From: Bartonella apihabitans
GTDB taxonomy: Bacteria; Pseudomonadota; Alphaproteobacteria; Rhizobiales; Rhizobiaceae
NCBI RefSeq assembly: GCF_030758755.1
Contig: NZ_CP132387.1
Location: 1,674,001 to 1,738,000 of the forward strand
Length of the DNA: 64,000 nt
Direction: 5' to 3'
Part shown: in pieces, positions 19,098-28,921 of the stretch
How the letters are laid out: every line of letters begins with the position of its first letter
How positions within the stretch are numbered: position 1 is the stretch's first letter
Program-made: the position numbers and the translations under genes
Notes under the pieces: generated by a model
Database searches by the model: none
What the model was told of the DNA's origin: nothing
The model's input: only the letters and a program-made list of their open reading frames with translations

Positions 19098-20018
19098 TTA
19101 TTTGGCCGGATGCACTTTTTGCCAATGGCGGGCAATATCTATGCGCCGTGCAATATAAACCGACTTTTTGGCGGCCACATAATCAAGAAATTTTTCAAGT
19201 GCCTTTGCCCGCCCCGGATGGCCAACCAAGCGACAATGCAAACCGATAGAAAGCATTTTCGGTGCGCCTTTTTCACCCTCTTCATAAAGAACATCGAAAC
19301 TGTCTTTCAGATAGTTGAAAAATTGTTCGCCACTGTTGAAACCTTGCGCGGTTGCAAAGCGCATGTCATTGACATCCAATGTATAAGGAATCATGAGAAA
19401 CGGCTTATCAATGCCTTCTACCCAATAGGGAAGTTCATCGGCATAACTATCTGACGAATAGATAAAGCCGCCCTCTTCCATCGTTAGCCGCAAAGTGTTG
19501 ATCGACGGTTTTCCCTGATAAATTCCATATGGGCGCTCACCCGTTAGTTGTTTCTGGATGCGTACCGCTTCGCGAATGTGAAAACGCTCTTCCTCTTCAT
19601 CAACATCCTTATATTCAAGCCAACGAAATCCATGGGTGGCAATTTCCCAATCGGCCTCGACCATGGCTTTCGCAACAGCCGGATTGAGCTCCAAAGCCTT
19701 GGCCACGGCAAATACCGTAAGCTTCATATTTCTTTCGGTAAAAAGCCTGTAGAGCCGCCAAAAGCCGACACGCGCACCATATTCATACAAGGATTCAATA
19801 TTGAGATTGCGCTGCCCTTCCCAAGGAACTGCGCCGACAATTTCGGATAATAAATGCTCGGAGGCTTTGTCACCATGAAGAATATTGCTCTCTCCGCCTT
19901 CTTCATAATTGATGACAAATTGTACCGCAATTTTTGCCCCGTCCGGCCATTCGGGGTCTGGCGGGTTCGGTCCATAACCGTAAAATTGGCGGGCACGATA
20001 ATCTTTCTTGGATTTCAT
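19098..20018 (-). CDS. puuE: Allantoinase, PuuE type (polysaccharide deacetylase fold)
   Basis: A 306-residue NodB-fold protein starting MKSKKDYRARQFYGYGPNPP, with NYEEGGESNILHGD, the WEIATHGFRWLEYKDV metal-site segment and GLHCRLVGHPGRAKALEKFL. These are the hallmarks of cofactor-independent PuuE allantoinases, which hydrolyse allantoin to allantoate in the cytoplasm. It is the first gene of the reverse-strand ureide operon puuE-allA-uraD/hiuH, directly downstream in pathway terms of the fused allantoin synthase. Confidence 0.93.
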   Translation of the reverse strand: MKSKKDYRARQFYGYGPNPPDPEWPDGAKIAVQFVINYEEGGESNILHGDKASEHLLSEIVGAVPWEGQRNLNIESLYEYGARVGFWRLYRLFTERNMKLTVFAVAKALELNPAVAKAMVEADWEIATHGFRWLEYKDVDEEEERFHIREAVRIQKQLTGERPYGIYQGKPSINTLRLTMEEGGFIYSSDSYADELPYWVEGIDKPFLMIPYTLDVNDMRFATAQGFNSGEQFFNYLKDSFDVLYEEGEKGAPKMLSIGLHCRLVGHPGRAKALEKFLDYVAAKKSVYIARRIDIARHWQKVHPAK

Positions 20019-20682
20019 GGTTCTTCTTCCCTAAAGAACAAAATTGAAAATAATATCCGGAAAACACTTACGTTTAAAACCGCGTAGAATTTCCGCATCT
20101 CGACAATTGCTGAAAATATGAAAAGCAAGAGCCATGCCACTTGGCTTTCGGGGCATAATCGCGCCGACATTTCAGAAAAAACTTATGTGCGTGTTTTTCC
20201 TTTCCGGCAGCGCTTTTTATCTGTCCGCTTTCAACCTTTCCGGAAGTGCTATTTATGGAAACTTAATGCCCTTCCGGTGTTTCACTTGGTTGTCGGAGCC
20301 CCTTTTAATTGCGGTGTACCACACTGCACTGATCGTTTCCGTTGCTTTATCCCCCCCCCAACAAAATCAATAATATTGAACAAGCAACAATCTATCAAAA
20401 AAATAAAAACAAAACGGAAAATGAGCAAAATAAAAACATATTTATACGTACTGACCAACGCGTTATGCTTGAAATAACAGCAAATTATATTTGATTTTGC
20501 CTAAATTTTAATCTTGACAAGTTTCTGCCTTATATTTAGCCTTTCAACCACCGGCATAAAGCGTATTGCGGGTCGATCGGGTCGATCCGGACAGAAAGTG
20601 TCATCCCCGTTTTAAACCGGCAGCCAAGGTTCTTTTAAAAGCCGGAGCTTGTTCCTTGGGCTGTCTTTAATGGGGAATAGAC
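20019..20682. other. Divergent promoter region between puuE and the flavoprotein gene
   Basis: About 660 bases, AT-rich in the middle (20370-20530). No coding sequence is convincing; the forward frames 20118-20477 and 20134-20373 have no family resemblance. It should contain the promoters of both transcription units and probably the regulator-binding sites for ureide control. Confidence 0.5.
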
Positions 20683-22125
20683 ATGCCAGAAAATAGCGAA
20701 ATAAATCTTGCCAAGCTTGAGCGGCAGGCAAAATATGATCTTGAATGTTTGAACTATCCTGCTCGTCAATGGGTAAAGCCGAAGACATATCACGGCAATC
20801 CGGTGAAGGATGTTGTGATTATTGGCGGCGGACAAAGCGGTTTGACATTGGCGCTACAATTGCGGCGGGAAAGCGTTACCAACATTGCCATTCTGGATAA
20901 AAATGAAGCCGGTTTTGAAGGGCCGTGGCGCAACTACGCCCGTATGCACACATTGCGCACGCCGAAATATGTGACGGGGCCTGATCTCGACATTGGAAGT
21001 TTGACTGTGCGTGCCTGGTGGGAAGCACGTTTCGGGCATAAATCCTGGGAAGAGCTTTATAAAATCCCGACCAATCTTTGGGCGGAATATCTCGACTGGT
21101 TGAAAAAAGTCACCCATATAGAAGTGACAAACAGGACGGTTGTAACCGATATAGAGCCGGTGCAAGATGATGTTTTTGCAGTTCATATCGAAAGAAACGG
21201 CAAAGCCGATATAATCTATACGCGCCTTGTAGTTTTAGCGACCGGTATTGAGGGAAGCGGCCAATGGGTTGTGCCGGATATGTTCAAGGATAATCTTGAC
21301 AAGAAAGTTTATGCCCATACTGCCGAAGCAATTAATTTTGACAAACTTGCCGGCAAGCGTGTTGCGGTTGTGGGTGGTGGCTCGTCTTCTTTCGACAATA
21401 GTGCCACAGCTTTGGAACACGGTGCAAAATCGGTAACGCATTTTGTCAGACGTTCCATTTTGCCGACAGTCAACCCTTACCGTTTTATGGAATATAGCGG
21501 GTTTTTGCGCCATTTTGCCGATCTTGATGACGAAAAGAAATGGCAGTTCATGAAATATCTCTTCGATGTTAACCAGCCGCCAACACAGGATTCCTATTTA
21601 CGGTGCACAAAATTCGACAATTACGAATTGAAACTTGCAAGCCCCATTAAAAGCTGCCGGATGGATGGGGAAAAGCTTGTTCTTGTCACACCGCACGAAA
21701 GTGATGAATTCGATTTTCTGATTGTCGGCACAGGCTTGATTATCGACCTTAAAACGCGGCCGGAAATTGCCCGTTTTGCCGATAAGATCGAAACCTGGGG
21801 CGACCATTTTACGCCACCTGCGGGTGAAGAACATGCGGTGATTGCAAGCTGTCCTTATCTTGGGCCAAACTTCCAATTTCAGGAAAAGGTGAAAGGTGAA
21901 GCGCCTTATCTCAAACGCATTTTCACTTATACTTTTGCCGGCATGCCAAGCCTTGCCGCTTCAGCCGGAATTTCGGCTTTGAAATTCGGCGTAAGAAGAC
22001 TTGCCTATGGGGTGAGCAGTGAATTGTTCTGCGAAGATGCCGACTATCATTATGACCTTCTCCGAGCATTTGACGAGAAGGAACTGACAGCACCCCAGCC
22101 GATTGCGATGGGGAAAGCAGGTTAA
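20683..22125 (+). CDS. FAD/NAD(P)-binding monooxygenase-like flavoprotein
   Basis: A 480-residue protein with two dinucleotide-binding sites: VVIIGGGQSGLTLALQL for FAD near residue 45 and GKRVAVVGGGSSSFDNSA for NAD(P) near residue 225, separated by a helical segment (WWEARFGHKSWEELY). This is the layout of flavin-containing monooxygenase or thioredoxin-reductase-like oxidoreductases. The start has no strong ribosome binding site but fits the family N-terminus. It stands between puuE and the NMT1 transporter, so a role in purine or pyrimidine-base oxidation is possible; urate oxidase is otherwise missing here. That assignment is only context inference. Confidence 0.8.
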   Translation: MPENSEINLAKLERQAKYDLECLNYPARQWVKPKTYHGNPVKDVVIIGGGQSGLTLALQLRRESVTNIAILDKNEAGFEGPWRNYARMHTLRTPKYVTGPDLDIGSLTVRAWWEARFGHKSWEELYKIPTNLWAEYLDWLKKVTHIEVTNRTVVTDIEPVQDDVFAVHIERNGKADIIYTRLVVLATGIEGSGQWVVPDMFKDNLDKKVYAHTAEAINFDKLAGKRVAVVGGGSSSFDNSATALEHGAKSVTHFVRRSILPTVNPYRFMEYSGFLRHFADLDDEKKWQFMKYLFDVNQPPTQDSYLRCTKFDNYELKLASPIKSCRMDGEKLVLVTPHESDEFDFLIVGTGLIIDLKTRPEIARFADKIETWGDHFTPPAGEEHAVIASCPYLGPNFQFQEKVKGEAPYLKRIFTYTFAGMPSLAASAGISALKFGVRRLAYGVSSELFCEDADYHYDLLRAFDEKELTAPQPIAMGKAG

Positions 22126-22222
22126 AAACCCTTTGGGTAAACGACAAAACCGGCGATTATCAAAACCGGCTTTACCTCAAAAAGCAGCAGGATTTTTCAT
22201 ATTCCTTTCACGATCATCGAGA

Positions 22223-22250
22223 ATCGCGCCCTTTGTGGCGCGATTTTTAT
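22223..22250 (+). terminator. Rho-independent terminator after the flavoprotein gene
   Basis: ATCGCGCC (22223-22230) pairs with GGCGCGAT (22237-22244) around a 6-base loop and is followed by TTTTATTG. It lies about 100 bases past the flavoprotein stop. Confidence 0.75.
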
Positions 22251-22838
22251 TGTTTTCCTGTTTGATTTTTTAAGTCCTGAATTCACTCTTCCGGTGCTGA
22301 AAAGTTGAAAGCAGTATTAAGAGAATTTAGATCAACCCGTACGAATTTTAAGAACGCTTAATAAAAGCGCAGAGGCTGCACGAGAGCAGGTCAATAGTGT
22401 TTTTTCAAATCATTGATTTTATTTAACCTTTTTATTTTTTCATTTTCTCTTTTGTAAAACTGCATAAATTTTAATCAATAAATAAAAACGCCTATTTTTT
22501 AGGTTTTTCTCTTGTTTTCACTTGTTGTTCGTGTAAATCTTGGGGCGTCGGAAATAAAACCGGTTTTCTTTTTTGAAGAAGACAAAGTTAGAGCTTCAAA
22601 GAGAAAGAAAAAGGTTTTTCCGGCAAATACAGGATGACACTATAGGTTAAAAAATACGCTTGGTTTCGTAATTTGAATGTCTATACGCCGCCTTTCTTGT
22701 GCTGATTATCCGGTTTTTTGAAAACGGATAATACCCGACAGCACAAATGGCAAAACTCAAATTTGTTCATAATGCCCGTTCGGTTTTTCGGGGTTTTCAA
22801 AAAACCGGAATGCTTTTTAAGCGGGAGAGGAAAAGTTC
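22251..22838. other. Leader region upstream of the NMT1-type transporter operon
   Basis: About 590 AT-rich bases with no convincing gene. I looked for a thiamine-pyrophosphate riboswitch because of the transporter family and did not see its conserved core. The promoter of the transporter operon must lie here. Confidence 0.45.
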
Positions 22839-24116
22839 ATGCAGGCAAAATGTCGAAATAATAGCGACAGTGCTTTTTATTCCCCCCCTCGCAACTGTTC
22901 TTCAAAGAGCCTTACTTCTTGCCTTAAAGGCCAAAAGAAAATTGCAACTTCAAAAATATTGCACTTCGAAAGGGCGGATATAAAAAGCTTTATCCGGAAG
23001 AGCTTCAAACAAGCTTTTTCTACTTTTAAACAAGCTTTTCCGATTGCTAGTTTTTCGGCCACCAAATTTTCTTTTAAAAGTCTTTTTCCAAGAAGACTTC
23101 TTTCGGCCAGTCTTCTTTGCGGGAGTTTGGCGCTTCTTTTGTTTTCCCAAACGCTTGAGGCCAAAGAGGTTCAAAAAGCCCCTGACAAAGTGCGTTTTCA
23201 ACTCGACTGGTTACCCGGTGGTGATAAAACCGCCATTTATGTTTGTGTGAATAAAGGCTTTTGCAAATCCGAGGGGCTTGATGTTGCGATTGAACCGGGA
23301 CGTGGCGGCAATGACGCGATTACCCGCATTGCTGCGGGAGTAAGCGATGTGGGCGCAGCCGACATAACCGCGCTCATGGCCGCGCGTGTAAGCGCAAATG
23401 TGAAGGTAAGCGCGGTTATGTCGATCTTCAACAAAACGCCGCATGCGTTTTATGTGCTTTCCGATAGCCCCATTCTGAAAATCGCCGATATAAAGGGCAA
23501 ATCTGTTGCCACCTCGCCTTTTACCGCTTCCAACCTTTTCCTACCGCCTTTCCTGAAGACGCAGAATTTATCCATGGATGATATTGCGCTTACACGGGTA
23601 GACTCCGGTGCTTTGGGGCCGATGTTGATAACCGGAAAGACCGATGTGATTATTGCGTGGCTCACCGATTACACGCGTTACGAAGAACAGGCCAGAATTG
23701 CGCATAAAGAAATCAGAGCCTTTCCGTGGGTGGAAAGCGGACTTGATCTTTATGGCAGTTCGCTGATTGCCGCCGACAAATTCATTTCCGAACGGCCCGA
23801 TGTTCTGACCCGCTTTATCAAGGCCTATCGCCAATCAATCATATTCATGCACGAACATCCGGATGAAGCAGTCGATGCGGTGATGGAAAGTGTCCCTGAA
23901 CTTGATCGGCAGAGCGTTAAAGGGTCGCTTCAGGATACATTGAAGCTCATTTACAATGACGAGACAGATCAATACGGCCTTGGCACTTACCGCCGCGACA
24001 AACTTCAACGCACATGGCAAAAGACAGCCGAAGCTTTAAACCTCGACGCGAATGCGGCGACCGCTGAAAGTGCCGTTAAAACCGGTTTTTCCGAAAATCT
24101 GGAGGGCTTCAAATGA
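22839..24116 (+). CDS. NMT1/ThiY-like ABC transporter substrate-binding protein
   Basis: A 425-residue protein. The mature part begins KVRFQLDWLPGGDKTAIYVC and continues with GLDVAIEPGRGGNDAITRIA and GVSDVGAADITALMAAR, the pattern of NMT1/SsuA-type binding proteins for thiamine precursors, nitrate, sulfonates or ureide-like compounds. A hydrophobic signal stretch (SLLCGSLALLLFSQTLEA) lies unusually late, at about residues 90-110, after a basic, Phe/Ser/Lys-rich N-terminal segment. The ATG at 22839 has a strong GGGAGAGGAAA site and there is no later ATG before the signal. The stop overlaps the ATPase start by 4 bases. In this context the ligand may be a purine-derived ureide. Confidence 0.85.
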   Translation: MQAKCRNNSDSAFYSPPRNCSSKSLTSCLKGQKKIATSKILHFERADIKSFIRKSFKQAFSTFKQAFPIASFSATKFSFKSLFPRRLLSASLLCGSLALLLFSQTLEAKEVQKAPDKVRFQLDWLPGGDKTAIYVCVNKGFCKSEGLDVAIEPGRGGNDAITRIAAGVSDVGAADITALMAARVSANVKVSAVMSIFNKTPHAFYVLSDSPILKIADIKGKSVATSPFTASNLFLPPFLKTQNLSMDDIALTRVDSGALGPMLITGKTDVIIAWLTDYTRYEEQARIAHKEIRAFPWVESGLDLYGSSLIAADKFISERPDVLTRFIKAYRQSIIFMHEHPDEAVDAVMESVPELDRQSVKGSLQDTLKLIYNDETDQYGLGTYRRDKLQRTWQKTAEALNLDANAATAESAVKTGFSENLEGFK

Positions 24117-24933
24117 CAACAAGCCAATTGCAACCCATAGAAATGAAATCAAGCAATGCGATTTCTCCCCCCTCTATCCGTTTTGAAGGGCTAAGCCAGT
24201 TTTTCACGACATCGACAGGGCGAACACAAGCGCTTCACAATATCAGTTTCGATGTTCGCTATCACGAATTTCTTGCGGTATTGGGCCATCCGGTTGTGGC
24301 AAATCCACGCTTTTGCGGTTGATTGCCGGTCTTTTGAAACCGACACAGGGCAAGGTGGAAGTTTTCGGTATGCCGGTCAAGGAGCCACGCGAAGATGTCG
24401 GCATTGTTTTTCAGCGCCCGACATTGCTGCCATGGCTCAATATTGTGGACAATATTACCTTTCCGATCAAACACAAATTTGGCAAGGTTAATTCCGCCGA
24501 TATTGATAAAGCCCATGAACTTGTGCGCATGATCGGGCTTACCGGTTTTGAAAAACGTATGCCGGATGAATTATCGGGCGGTATGCAGCAGCGTGTCGGC
24601 ATTGCCCGCGCGCTTCATCTCGACCCTGATATTTTGTTGATGGATGAACCGTTTTCCGCCCTTGATGCATTAACCCGCGATGAAATGGGTTTTGAGCTTT
24701 TAAGAATTTTTGCCGACCGGCCTAAAACCGTATTGTTCATTACCCATTCTGTCAATGAAGCTGCCATTCTTGCCGACCGTGTGCTGGTTCTCGCCGGCCG
24801 GCCGGGAACTGTTTTAACCGAACTCGACGTGCCGCTCGGACGGCCACGCAACGCCGAAACTGCAAACCAAAAGGTGGTCCATGACTTCGCTCACACCCTC
24901 AGAAACCTCCTCATCAAGCCAAAGCTCGCTTAA
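24113..24933 (+). pseudogene. ABC transporter ATPase (SsuB/TauB-like), frameshifted
   Basis: The first frame (from 24113) encodes the start of a nitrate/sulfonate-type ATPase ([20 protein letters not shown]) and breaks inside the Walker A loop. At 24286-24287 the text TTGGGCCATCC becomes [19 protein letters not shown] if one C is added. The downstream frame carries the Q-loop ([14 protein letters not shown]), signature ([15 protein letters not shown]) and Walker B ([15 protein letters not shown]). A deletion of one C in the most conserved loop of an otherwise perfect protein suggests either very recent loss or a sequencing miss. It sits between the binding protein and the permease with overlaps at both ends. 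Confidence 0.85.
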
Positions 24934-25717
24934 GATGAGGAAGATAAAGCTGTTTCACCTCTCCTCGCTGCTCTCTGGCTTACCGGCAGTGTCGCTGATT
25001 GTGGCTATTCTTGTGATCTGGCAAATAGCGGTGACGGTATTTGCCGTTCCCTCTTTCATCCTGCCGGCGCCGGTTGAAATTTTTAAAGCTTTCCATGTGA
25101 TTGATGGGGCGCGTTGGGCTGTTCATATATTTGCAACCTTGCGGGTCGCACTGCTCGGCTTTTTCGTATCTATTCTGATTGCTTTGCCGCTTGCTGTCTG
25201 TCTTATCCGCTCGCCGCTTTTATCAAAAACAGTTTATCCGTTATTGGTCATTATCCAGTCGACACCGGTTGTCGCCATTGCGCCGATTGTCATTGTCGCC
25301 TTCGGTTCGGGTGACTTTCCGCGCATTCTCATCACCTTTCTTATTTCGTTTTTTCCGCTGGTTATTGCCACCTCGACAGGGCTTCTTTCTACACCGCCCG
25401 AATTGATCGAGCTGTCAAAATCGCTCCGCGCACCGGTTCGCCGTGAAATATTGCAAATCCGCTTGCCTTATGCTGTGCCCTATATTTTCTCGGCCTTGAA
25501 AATTTCCATTACTTTATGCGTCATCGGTGCAGTTGTTGCCGAATTTGTTTCGGCGGATAAGGGCATAGGTTTCTTCCTCCAGCTTTCCACTTCAATTTAT
25601 AAAATACCGCAAGCCTGGGCGGGGCTTTTTGTGTTGGCTGCCATGTCGCTTATCTTGTTCCAACTTGTTATTCTTACCCAGAAACTTCTCTTCCCGTGGA
25701 GTATCAAAAAGGGTTAA
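24881..25717 (+). CDS. ABC transporter permease (BPD_transp_1, SsuC/ThiX-like)
   Basis: A 278-residue membrane protein with about six helices and the EAA-type cytoplasmic loop ([20 protein letters not shown]), followed by [20 protein letters not shown]. This is the standard inner-membrane partner of NMT1-type binding proteins. The ATG at 24881 lies inside the ATPase gene and is supported by AAGGTGG upstream; a second ATG at 24935 follows the ATPase stop. Third gene of the transporter operon. Confidence 0.88.
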   Translation: MTSLTPSETSSSSQSSLKMRKIKLFHLSSLLSGLPAVSLIVAILVIWQIAVTVFAVPSFILPAPVEIFKAFHVIDGARWAVHIFATLRVALLGFFVSILIALPLAVCLIRSPLLSKTVYPLLVIIQSTPVVAIAPIVIVAFGSGDFPRILITFLISFFPLVIATSTGLLSTPPELIELSKSLRAPVRREILQIRLPYAVPYIFSALKISITLCVIGAVVAEFVSADKGIGFFLQLSTSIYKIPQAWAGLFVLAAMSLILFQLVILTQKLLFPWSIKKG

Positions 25718-25760
25718 AAATAGAAAAGCTCCAAAACATAAAAAACGGACAAGGGGGGAT

Positions 25761-26713
25761 TTGAGCACTTTGCAACACCGTTTGATGAAATATCTTGACG
25801 AGGTGGCGCGTTCCGGTTCGCTACGCAGTGCCGCACAAAAGCTTCATGTTGCCGCTTCCGCCATCCAGCGGCAAATAAAGCTCTTTGAAGAAGAAATCGG
25901 CACACCGGTTTTTTCCCGCAGCCATAAGGGGCTGGAACTCACAGCCACCGGCGAACTGGTACTTGGCCATATCCGCGAAACAATGCGAAATGAAGAGCGG
26001 ATGTTGAGCGAGATTAAAGCTTTAAACGGTGTTATCCGCCAGAATTTGACAATTGTTTGCGAAGAAAATCTCGCGGCTACTCTTCTTTTTTCAGCAATTG
26101 TCGACTTCCAGAAAAACCACAAATCCACCAAAATCAACGTGCTAACGACTGAAAACGACAATGTGCAAAATGTGCTTCTTGATGGCAAAGCCGATCTTGC
26201 TTTGGCCTATGACATAGAAAAGCAGCCCCGTTTTGCGATTGATAAAGAGGTGAAATGCCCGCTTGGCCTTTTTCTTCGCAAAGGTCATAGCCTCGAAAAA
26301 CGCTTGCAAGGAAAAACCAAAATCAATCTTGCCGAAATGATTGGCGAAGCTTTGGTTCTTCCCGGAAAAGGCACAAAATTGAAATCGCTCATCGAAACGC
26401 TTGGCCCCCGCTTGTGACCGCCGTTCCGATTGTCGAAACATCATCCATTCCATTGATCGTCGAACTTGTTGCAACAGGAAATTATGTTTCCATTTTAAGC
26501 CGCACAGAATTGCCGGAAGGGTTTGATAATGAATTTCTCTTCATTCCCGTAATTACCCATCCTGCCTACCGCATTTTGACTTTGTTTCACCAGACAAACC
26601 GTGTGTTAAAACCGGTTGAACAACAGTTTCAACATGTATTGACCGGAAAAATGAAAGAACGGCTAGCCCCACGCAACCAAAACTTTTCCGGAGAAGAAAA
26701 TCAGGCAGAGTGA
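25761..26713 (+). pseudogene. LysR-family transcriptional regulator, frameshifted
   Basis: Start is taken as TTG at 25761 (STLQHRLMKYLDEVARSGSL) just after an AAGGGGGG stretch. The helix-turn-helix reads LRSAAQKLHVAASAIQRQIK, LFEEEIGTPVFSRSHKGLEL, typical LysR. The effector domain runs to IETLGP, where the CCCCC run at 26405-26409 shifts the frame; adding one C gives PLVTAVPIVETSSIPLIVEL and continues to a stop at 26713. Total length is then about 317 residues, normal for LysR. It follows the transporter by 43 bases and probably controls the ureide/transport genes. Confidence 0.8.
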
Positions 26714-26911
26714 ATATTATGAAATCTGTTTGCGATCGGGTAAAACAGGTTCAAAGGTTATCTGATAAACTTTTAAAAAACTTGACCGACGAGACAGGCG
26801 AAACAGGCGAAACAGCAAAAAATTGAAGCAAATTTTCCAAGCGGTTTTAAAAGCTTTTTGACGAGAAAAACTTTTTGAAAAAGCTTTAATAAAAGAGGAG
26901 ACAACAATTCG

Positions 26912-27733
26912 ATGAATGAGAAAGACTATTATTTTCCGCTTGGCGGATTACAAACACGCTCCGAACTTTTAAGCAGCAAAGCGACCTTCAAAGACGCTTA
27001 TATGGTGATGCCCGCCTCTGTCATGTCGGATATTGTCACAAGCCAATTGCCATTTTTTACAAAATCCCGCTTCTGGGTTTTGGCCCGCCCGATGACAGGT
27101 TTTTCAGAAACATTTTCCCAATATATAGGCGAGATCGAGCCTTCGGGCGGAGCAACACGTCCGGAAAATGACAAGCGTGCGGAAGCGGTGTTTTTTGTGA
27201 CCGATGGTGCGCTCACCATTGTGCTAGAAGGCGAAAAACATGTTCTTCACAAAGGTGGTTTTGCCTATCTTCCTGCCGGTCACGATTATCAATTATTAAA
27301 TGAAGCAAAAACCACCGCGCGCTTTCACTGGATCCGCAAGGCTTATGAAAAAGTGGAAGGGCTTGATAAACCCGATGCGATTTTTTCTTCCGACCAGCAA
27401 ATAACGCCTGCCGAAATGAAAGGGCATGAAGGGGTTTGGATGACAAGCCGTTTCATGGATATGAACGACATGCGCCATGACATGAATGTTGCCATTGTCA
27501 CCTTTATGCCGGGTGCTCATATTCCTTTCATGGAAACCCACGTTATGGAACACGGGCTTTATGTCTTGCAAGGCAAAGGTGTTTATCGGCTGAATGATGA
27601 TTGGGTGGAAGTCGAACAAGGCGATTTTATGTGGTTGCGCGCATTTTGCCCGCAAGCCTGCTATGCCGGCGGGCTGGAACCATTCCGTTATCTCCTCTAT
27701 AAAGATATAAACCGGCACGCAAAGCTCTGGTAA
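26912..27733 (+). CDS. (S)-ureidoglycine aminohydrolase, bicupin
   Basis: A 273-residue bicupin. The N-terminal cupin has VFFVTDGALTIVLEGEKHVL and GGFAYLPAGHDY; the second cupin carries the metal-site pattern GAHIPFMETHVMEHGLYVLQ and GDFMWLRAFCPQACYAGG. These match YlbA/AllE/UGHY enzymes that deaminate ureidoglycine to ureidoglycolate with release of ammonia. The start is preceded by AGAGGAGACAAC. It fills the step between allantoate hydrolysis (gene not in this window) and AllA. Confidence 0.9.
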   Translation: MNEKDYYFPLGGLQTRSELLSSKATFKDAYMVMPASVMSDIVTSQLPFFTKSRFWVLARPMTGFSETFSQYIGEIEPSGGATRPENDKRAEAVFFVTDGALTIVLEGEKHVLHKGGFAYLPAGHDYQLLNEAKTTARFHWIRKAYEKVEGLDKPDAIFSSDQQITPAEMKGHEGVWMTSRFMDMNDMRHDMNVAIVTFMPGAHIPFMETHVMEHGLYVLQGKGVYRLNDDWVEVEQGDFMWLRAFCPQACYAGGLEPFRYLLYKDINRHAKLW

Positions 27734-27860
27734 GGTGAAACTCTCGTGCAACTTTGCAAAGGCGAAACTTTAGTAACGCGATTTTGGTGGGGCAAAACTT
27801 TAGTGGGGCAAAGCTTTGCTCATGTTTTGAAAGCGGGAGTTTTGAATAGCAAACAGCCGT

Positions 27861-27991
27861 TCAAGCCATCCATGCTTTAAAATGCTCATCGTCATCATGA
27901 AGAATTTCCTCACATCTTGTCTTCAGGATGTTCGGGGCATTCTACTGCGGTTTTCGGCCAGAAAATCGGGTGAACGGTTGTTATAACTCAT
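27861..27991 (-). pseudogene. Small hypothetical protein, apparently frameshifted
   Basis: An ATG at 27991 with a strong AAGGAG site opens MSYNNRSPDFLAENRSR. The frame breaks near 27940; one added base would let it continue as NAPNILKTRCEEILHDDDEH and FKAWMA, a tidy acidic C-terminus with a stop at 27861. About 43 residues. It is divergent from parD. I do not recognise the family; it could be a small antitoxin-like protein or chance. Confidence 0.35.
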
Positions 27992-28007
27992 GCAAGCTCT
28001 CCTTGAC

Positions 28008-28038
28008 TTGTCATCAATATTGGTTATTTGTAATACAA
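28008..28038 (+). promoter_or_regulatory. parDE promoter with overlapping palindrome
   Basis: A -35 box TTGTCA (28008-28013) and a -10 box TAATAC (28031-28036) are 17 bases apart. The -10 box is embedded in TTGTAATACAA, an inverted repeat with 5-base arms, well placed for autorepression by ParD. Confidence 0.6.
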
Positions 28039-28051
28039 TAAAGGAGATCAC

Positions 28052-28312
28052 ATGGCTCGCACAACAACAATGACAGTACGCATTGGCGAAACACTGGGGG
28101 ATTATGTTGCCCGCCAGATAGGCGATAACGGGCCTTATGAAAATGTCAGCGAATATGTGCGTGATCTCATAAGAAAAGACAAGGAACGCCACGACGAACA
28201 GGCGTTTAACCGGCTGAAAGCCGAGTTGCAGCTTGCGTTTTCCGAACCTGACGAGAGTTACGTTACTGTTTCGGCGGCAGACATTATTTCAAGAAACAAG
28301 AACAGGTCATGA
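28052..28312 (+). CDS. parD: ParD-like antitoxin
   Basis: An 86-residue protein beginning MARTTTMTVRIGETLGDYVA, the ribbon-helix-helix pattern of ParD/CopG antitoxins, followed by NVSEYVRDLIRKDKERHDEQ that forms the dimer and toxin-binding helices. It is preceded by AAAGGAG and ends in an ATGA overlap with the toxin gene. It binds and neutralises the ParE partner and normally represses its own promoter. Confidence 0.92.
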   Translation: MARTTTMTVRIGETLGDYVARQIGDNGPYENVSEYVRDLIRKDKERHDEQAFNRLKAELQLAFSEPDESYVTVSAADIISRNKNRS

Positions 28313-28644
28313 GCGGTTTTCGGCTGCAACAGGCAGCAATTTTCCGTCTCGACGAAATCTATCGGTACACGTCCGACAAATGGGGCGCTCCACGGGCGGA
28401 AAACTATTTGAATGGTTTATTCAACTGTTTTCAGGCAATTGCCGATGATCAGGTGATGTCCCGACCGATACCTGCCGAATTTTCCGTTCACGGCTATTTC
28501 TACCGTTATAAACATCATTATATCTATTGGAAAAAGCTGAAAGACGGCGATACAGGTATTGTCACGATATTGCATGAGCGTATGCACCAGATCGACCGTT
28601 TTAAGGATGATTTTATCGGAATCGAGAAAAGTGCGTTCGTCTGA
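28309..28644 (+). CDS. parE: ParE-like toxin
   Basis: A 111-residue RelE/ParE-fold protein (FRLQQAAIFRLDEIYRYTSD, KWGAPRAENYLNGLFNCFQA, late YRYKHHYIYWK and IVTILHERM). ParE toxins of this kind poison DNA gyrase. Overlaps parD by 4 bases, the standard operon organisation. Both genes look intact, so the module may be active. Confidence 0.92.
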   Translation: MSGFRLQQAAIFRLDEIYRYTSDKWGAPRAENYLNGLFNCFQAIADDQVMSRPIPAEFSVHGYFYRYKHHYIYWKKLKDGDTGIVTILHERMHQIDRFKDDFIGIEKSAFV

Positions 28645-28921
28645 ACCGCTCTTTGATTGGCTGCAACTTTGATAACGAGCTTTTAAAATTTTCATAAATA
28701 CAGGGATTGGCATAAATAAAAATCTTGATGAGGCCCTAGCTTTCATTGCCCCACGCTTAAACAGGCAATGACGGGAAGACCGCGTCTCGAACTTGCCGCC
28801 GCTACCGGCACGACGCGTGCACCAGCTTTTCACAATCAAACTTTTGTCAGTTGCTGTTTTAAATCTCTATAGTGGCGTATAAGAATAATGATTGAAAACA
28901 CATTCTGATAAGGCAATTTTT

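Noticed and set aside
22251..22838. Thiamine-pyrophosphate riboswitch before the NMT1-type transporter
   Set aside because: The conserved TPP core with CTGAGA and ACCTGA elements was not found in the leader.
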